Assembly: GCF_007744075.1 (NCBI RefSeq)
Contig: NZ_CP036266.1
Location: 7,027,694 to 7,091,693, forward strand
Length of the DNA stretch: 64,000 nucleotides
Source: Gimesia chilikensis
GTDB lineage: Bacteria > Planctomycetota > Planctomycetia > Planctomycetales > Planctomycetaceae
Reading direction: 5' to 3'
The translations under genes were made by a program, and so were the position numbers. Shown here piece by piece: positions 60,336-64,000 of this stretch; within the stretch, counting starts at the first letter, position 1, and the number at the start of each line of letters is the position of its first letter. Below the pieces are notes generated by a model. The model searched no databases. It was not told where the DNA came from and saw only the letters and a list, made by a program, of their open reading frames with translations.

Positions 60336-60590
60336 TTAATACTTGTTTTTTAAAAGTATTGCCTGGAGCGTTTCAACAAAGTCGTTCAGAGTCAGCCCCA
60401 TTGCCTTGCAAATATCATAGAGCTCCAGAATGTCGAGTCTGCGTTCCCCGGACTCATATTTGCTGACAAATGACTGAGGCCGCCCCAATCGCTTGGCTAC
60501 ATCATCCTGGCGCAGGCCTGCTTCTTTCCTAGTTTCTCGCAGTAAATCGAGCAGAATGCGCTGCCGTTGCGTATATAGATTCTTTTTCAA
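60336..60590 (-). CDS. XRE-type HTH regulator
   Basis: Starts at a TTG at 60590, with GGGAGG ten bases upstream; a longer frame starts at a TTG at 60608 between operator arms. The 84 residues are almost only a helix-turn-helix: LLRETRKEAGLRQDDVAKRLG, then SFVSKYESGERRLDILELYD. It has no other domain. It lies on the trailer side of the array, running towards it, and may regulate itself through the inverted repeat at 60592-60622. Its part in CRISPR control is unknown. Confidence 0.75.
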   Translation of the reverse strand: MKKNLYTQRQRILLDLLRETRKEAGLRQDDVAKRLGRPQSFVSKYESGERRLDILELYDICKAMGLTLNDFVETLQAILLKNKY

Positions 60591-60591
60591 A

Positions 60592-60622
60592 CTCCCTGTA
60601 CCTCCCAAAAAAGTACAGGGAG
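60592..60622. promoter_or_regulatory. probable operator of the XRE gene
   Basis: CTCCCTGTAC (60592-60601) and GTACAGGGAG (60613-60622) are a perfect 10-bp inverted repeat, with centres 21 bases apart, i.e. two turns of the helix. It overlaps the translation start area of the XRE gene, as in many self-repressed regulators. ATATCC and GGATAT at 60641-60659 are a second small dyad. Confidence 0.6.
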
Positions 60623-60957
60623 ATTACATCCCACTTGAGGATATCCCATTACAGGATATAATGGTCCGATCGAAGTATCTTTTTCACTAGTCGGTTTGAT
60701 ACTTGGAGATGTACAGCCTCCATGATTTTGGAGCACCCCATCCGGAGCCAAATCCTGAATACTGGTCGGTCACAACATCGTCCCTAAATGATTGATTCTG
60801 GAAATTCCATCCAGTGAAAACGATCAAAACATTCTCGTCGGAAGTGGTGTGCGAGGCGGGTTTTGTAAATTAAGACATCGAGATGATTCTGAACTACAGA
60901 ATGCATTCACTATCAACATAATAATTAAAGATGACTTCGCGGATGGGAGTGAGTGGT
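60623..60957. other. intergenic region
   Basis: About 335 bases with no gene. TATAAT at 60657-60662 on the plus strand is -10-like. GGGAG at 60945-60949 is the ribosome-binding site of the gene at 60958. Confidence 0.4.
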
Positions 60958-62298
60958 ATGGAATTCAAAGAGGTTGATTCCAAATGGTGGTTGGCGAATG
61001 GCGATCAGCATGAGGGGCCGTTCTCTGTAGAAGAAATTCTCGCACGGGTGACTGAGTCCGACTTGAGAAACGATCAACTGGCGTGCCCAGTTGGAGGCAG
61101 TGAATGGAAACCGCTCACTGAATGGGATGCATTTGCTGAAAAAATAGATCACACTGAACTGATCCCCCCTCCCCCTCCGTTACCATCACAAAATCCTGGC
61201 AAAGCTCCCTGGAACCCGACTCATCTCTGGTACTTGGGATTTCTTTTCACCCCTCTGTGGTTAGGGATTCTTGCCGCCATTAACAGCAAAAGACTGGAAC
61301 AAAAAATATCAGTCTGGGGTCCCGTGGGATTGGGAGCCGGCTGGCTCGTCGCTGACATTTTTTTTGATCAGTTCGTTCTAAGCTCCCTGATTATCTCAAT
61401 ATTACTGCTAGGGGGATTTGCGTTCGCGTTCTGGTACTTGTTTCTTGAGAAACAGCAGGAACAGTTTGAATCCATTACGGAGACTAATAAGAGCCCTGGT
61501 AGCTGGTTAGTCCCCTGTCTAGCCGGATCTCCGTTGGCCCTGCTTCAGCTGGCTGGACTTGCCGTTGCATTTCTTCCAACTAGTCCACGGGATGTCTGTA
61601 GTGAGTTTCTGGCCGCTGATACTCCCGATGAAGCAAAACAATATACCACATCTAACATGATGCCGATTATTCGGCAGTTCGAGCTTCTCGAAACTCTTCT
61701 CAAGCAACTTCCAGAATCACAGGTAGACGGAGAAGAGATTGAATACTTTCAACTGACTGACGAAGCTGAAGCTGCTCCCGATGTCGGTGGGTATTTAGTT
61801 GGTTACCGGTCTACGATGCCTGACGAAAATGGTGGTACTTTCACCCTGAATGGTTATTTTCATTTATTAGAAGTCAAGGATGAATGGAAAATTGACAGCT
61901 GGATCATTACGCACTTCAACAATCAACCCCTGGATAACGGCCCCTCATCGATGTTGACTTTTTACCGGGGGATCACTGATGAACTGCAGCGACAGATTGA
62001 ACAGAAATCTCCAACTGTAAAAGGTAAAAACCCGCTGAAACGAGATTATTCGATTTATAACTATGATATCACACAGACAGACAAATCGAATGCTCCAGTT
62101 TCCACAGAAAAAATGCCCCCTCAAAAGCCCTCGATTTCAAAAGAATCAAACGAAAAATCTGACAAAAAGAGTTCCGACATCAAAAGTGTGATCATTGGAT
62201 TTCTTCAAAGTATCTTCGGAGAGATCGGAGGTCGAATCGTCTTTGTGCTGATCATAATCGGAGCCATATACATCTACTCAAGTAATACACGCTCTTGA
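60958..62298 (+). CDS. GYF_2-domain membrane protein
   Basis: The ATG at 60958 has GGGAG eight bases upstream. Residues about 5-60 form a GYF_2 (DUF4339) domain: KWWLANGDQHEGPFSVEEI and LACPVGGSEWKPLTEW. After a proline run come several membrane segments (WYLGFLFTPLWLGILAA, LIISILLLGGFAFAFWYLF, LLQLAGLAVAFLP), then a soluble domain with a DUF-like fold (YLVGYRSTMPDENGG, YFHLLEVKDEWKIDSW) and a final membrane anchor. The GYF_2 part probably binds a peptide in the cytoplasm. It is followed 72 bases later by a paralogous GYF_2 gene. Function is not known. Confidence 0.7.
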   Translation: MEFKEVDSKWWLANGDQHEGPFSVEEILARVTESDLRNDQLACPVGGSEWKPLTEWDAFAEKIDHTELIPPPPPLPSQNPGKAPWNPTHLWYLGFLFTPLWLGILAAINSKRLEQKISVWGPVGLGAGWLVADIFFDQFVLSSLIISILLLGGFAFAFWYLFLEKQQEQFESITETNKSPGSWLVPCLAGSPLALLQLAGLAVAFLPTSPRDVCSEFLAADTPDEAKQYTTSNMMPIIRQFELLETLLKQLPESQVDGEEIEYFQLTDEAEAAPDVGGYLVGYRSTMPDENGGTFTLNGYFHLLEVKDEWKIDSWIITHFNNQPLDNGPSSMLTFYRGITDELQRQIEQKSPTVKGKNPLKRDYSIYNYDITQTDKSNAPVSTEKMPPQKPSISKESNEKSDKKSSDIKSVIIGFLQSIFGEIGGRIVFVLIIIGAIYIYSSNTRS

Positions 62299-62370
62299 TT
62301 TCTCTCCAGAAAAACATCTGGAAAAGCCAACGCACATTTTAGATTATCTGCCCACAAAGGAACTTGAGTA

Positions 62371-63699
62371 ATGTCAGTTGGAACAGTCGATCCCAAATGG
62401 TGGATCGCAAAAGCCGAGATACCAGACGGACCATTTGACGTTGAAATCGTACGCGAACGGATCAGGACACTTGAGCTCTTTCCAGATAACCTTGCTTGTC
62501 CAGTTGGTGGGAATGAGTGGAAACCACTTAGAGAGTGGAAGGATGCATTCGAAGACGCAATTTCTGTTGCTGTATCACGACTTCCACCACCTCCACCTCT
62601 TACTTCCACCACGGATTGTGTTCAGGCAAATTCGGCTCCGGAAATGTTAACCCTTCATCCAAGGGGAGAAAGAATATCAATCTCAGAAAATACAGAGGGG
62701 CAGCCTAGCAACTCATCAGAACCTCCACCCAATTTTGCCTACGGAGCAAATGACGCATTCGAACCCTATCTCCAGAATATCCTGGATTTAAAACAATACA
62801 TGAACCCGGGCTGGATCTTATACCTGATGATAATGGTTCCGTTTTTGCTACCAAACTTTGGCTCGACTCCTGATAGTCCCTGGTTTCTTGCAATCATTGC
62901 GACAATCTGCGGTGGCATTCTCTTCTCTGTATTGATTAAATCCGGGGAAAATGATTACGGGATCGGGATCGGTGCCTTCATCTTTACATTCATCATTGCA
63001 ATTCCGTTGCTCTTTTTCTTCCAGGAGATGGCTACCAAATATGCAGGTACTCCATTTTCGGAAGTCATGAAGACCGGCGGAGGGCGTTTCAAAATCTTTC
63101 TCTGTCTAACCTGGTTAATCGGAAATGGCTACAACCAGATCTCTCCAGATGATATGGGAGCGAGCCTACCTTTCTTTTACCATTTTGTTGCAATGTTCTC
63201 GAGTGTCGCTTTATGCGAGGAAGTGTTGAAATTCATTCCTGTAATGTACGTGGCGAAATCTACCGCGGGAGACTGGAAGCAGAGAGGTTTGTTCGTGGGA
63301 GCCCTGTCAGGGCTCGGCTTCGGTATTGTGGAAGGAGTGATGTACCATTCTCAGATGTATCAGCTCCAGGAAATGCCGCTCTCGATCTATTTGCTGCGAT
63401 TCTTCTCAGTGGCAATGTTGCATGGCTGCTGGACAACAATTTCTGCAGCCTGTTTTTATCATCTATTAGAAAATACGGATGATAATTCTCATAAACCGCC
63501 AACAGACATCTTTGAATATACGTTTTTGATTCTATTTTCTGTGATATCTTCGATGGCCCTGCATAGTCTCTATAACGTTCTCGTTGCACGGTCGTTGTTT
63601 CTGGGTTTACTGGTAGCATGGTTGACTGTATTTATCACAGTGCGAGTATTTGACTCTCGACCTGAGCCCCAGAACCTGCCTTGTACGGATTCAGCTTGA
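62371..63699 (+). CDS. GYF_2-domain protein fused to a PrsW-type intramembrane protease
   Basis: Starts at ATG 62371 with AAAGGAA upstream; 442 residues. The N-terminal GYF_2 domain (PKWWIAKAEIPDGPFDVE, LACPVGGNEWKPLREW) matches that of the gene before it. The rest is membrane-embedded, with many hydrophobic segments, and contains the PrsW signature: LCEEVLKFIPV (E283, E284, K287), GALSGLGFGIVEGVMYH and MLHGCWTTISAAC, which supply the glutamates and histidine of this protease family. PrsW cleaves anti-sigma factors in other bacteria. The target here is unknown; the shared GYF_2 domain suggests it acts with its neighbour. Confidence 0.8.
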   Translation: MSVGTVDPKWWIAKAEIPDGPFDVEIVRERIRTLELFPDNLACPVGGNEWKPLREWKDAFEDAISVAVSRLPPPPPLTSTTDCVQANSAPEMLTLHPRGERISISENTEGQPSNSSEPPPNFAYGANDAFEPYLQNILDLKQYMNPGWILYLMIMVPFLLPNFGSTPDSPWFLAIIATICGGILFSVLIKSGENDYGIGIGAFIFTFIIAIPLLFFFQEMATKYAGTPFSEVMKTGGGRFKIFLCLTWLIGNGYNQISPDDMGASLPFFYHFVAMFSSVALCEEVLKFIPVMYVAKSTAGDWKQRGLFVGALSGLGFGIVEGVMYHSQMYQLQEMPLSIYLLRFFSVAMLHGCWTTISAACFYHLLENTDDNSHKPPTDIFEYTFLILFSVISSMALHSLYNVLVARSLFLGLLVAWLTVFITVRVFDSRPEPQNLPCTDSA

Positions 63700-63904
63700 A
63701 CGGAGTGATCCGCCAGTTTCCTTTGGCTGTTGCAACCAATCCCAGGCTTTGGAACACATCCGGCCCACGCTCGACGGCCGATCAGTTCGAAATCCCTGAA
63801 CGGTATGGCCGCTGCCGCCACTGTGCCTGTGCGGTATCCAGGCACAGCAACGTGGACGTCGCTGCCCCTGATACCAGCAGATTGTACATTCTGTACTGCA
63901 TGTC

Positions 63905-64000
63905 TCATTCAATATTGACGACGAATTCACCGCTTCTCGCGACACAGACACCGTTCTTGACAACGAAACATTCCACCCAATGCATCCCTGGGAATTTAGT
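63905..64000 (-). CDS. 3' end of an unrecognised gene (partial)
   Basis: On the minus strand the frame runs in from the right edge and stops with TGA at 63905-63907. The 31 visible residues end with WVECFVVKNGVCVARSGEF and VVNIE, a beta-rich, strand-turn-strand ending that looks like the last strands of a small sandwich domain. No family can be assigned from so little. The reading frame may be real because it stays open to the edge, but the evidence is weak. Confidence 0.4.
   Translation of the reverse strand, partial: TKFPGMHWVECFVVKNGVCVARSGEFVVNIE

Noticed and set aside
63570..63963. Minus-strand frames of 90-112 residues overlapping the PrsW gene end
   Set aside because: They are low in motif content and cross the end of a well-supported gene.

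Overview
The window looks like a chromosomal segment of a planctomycete, probably a Gimesia-like marine lineage. This is inferred from gene style, not a database match: tandem GYF_2/DUF4339-type membrane proteins, long TPR proteins, Cys-rich secreted-type proteins, an ECF-type sigma factor next to an ImmA-like protease, and mid-range base composition with AT-rich intergenic DNA. It is an accessory region rich in surface-glycan, polymorphic-toxin and defence-type genes. I saw no rRNA or tRNA genes and no complete insertion sequence.

1-19.6 kb is a glycan and modification region. A divergent pair of paralogous small glycosyltransferases (56-793 minus, 1266-2015 plus) is followed by minus-strand genes for glycosyltransferases, including one of 1327 residues that fuses a CgeB-like transferase, a methyltransferase, two GT2 domains and a TPR tail. 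Its upstream part (14.5-19.6 kb) is a separate tight operon in which a Cys-rich repeat protein, a phosphoribosyltransferase-HAD fusion, a sulfotransferase-like protein, a methyltransferase and a GT4 glycosyltransferase are joined by four successive ATGA overlaps.

20.1-29 kb holds a 2523-residue RHS/YD-repeat polymorphic toxin with an AT-rich C-terminal tip, its likely immunity gene 2 bases downstream, and the decayed remains of an IS3-type transposase. 29.5-38 kb carries a ClpB-like ATPase whose first ATPase domain has lost Walker B, an alpha/beta hydrolase, a secreted Ig-like protein, a matrixin-type metalloprotease and a probable lipoprotein.

38-42.6 kb is the most interesting block. A minus-strand operon (sigma factor, small unknown protein, ImmA/IrrE-type metallopeptidase) diverges from a plus-strand cassette of a 50-residue proline-rich peptide ending in glycine, an E2-like protein, an E1/ThiF-like protein and a JAB/JAMM deubiquitinase-like protease. 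A 17-bp imperfect inverted repeat lies between the two operons. This is a bacterial ubiquitin-like conjugation cassette in which the expected beta-grasp modifier is missing and a proline-rich peptide takes its place.

42.8-48.1 kb has a secreted TPR protein, a small Cys-rich protein preceded by a recognisable SAM-I (S-box) riboswitch, and a protein with a HEPN-type Rx4H motif. 48.2-60.2 kb is a complete type I-C CRISPR-Cas locus: a WYL regulator, cas3, cas5c, cas8c, cas7c, cas4, cas1, cas2, and an array of 41 full 32-bp repeats with a truncated terminal repeat. A perfect hairpin lies directly after cas7. The trailer side carries a small XRE regulator with a perfect inverted-repeat operator. 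The window ends with two GYF_2-type membrane proteins, the second fused to a PrsW-type intramembrane protease, and the 3' end of one more gene.
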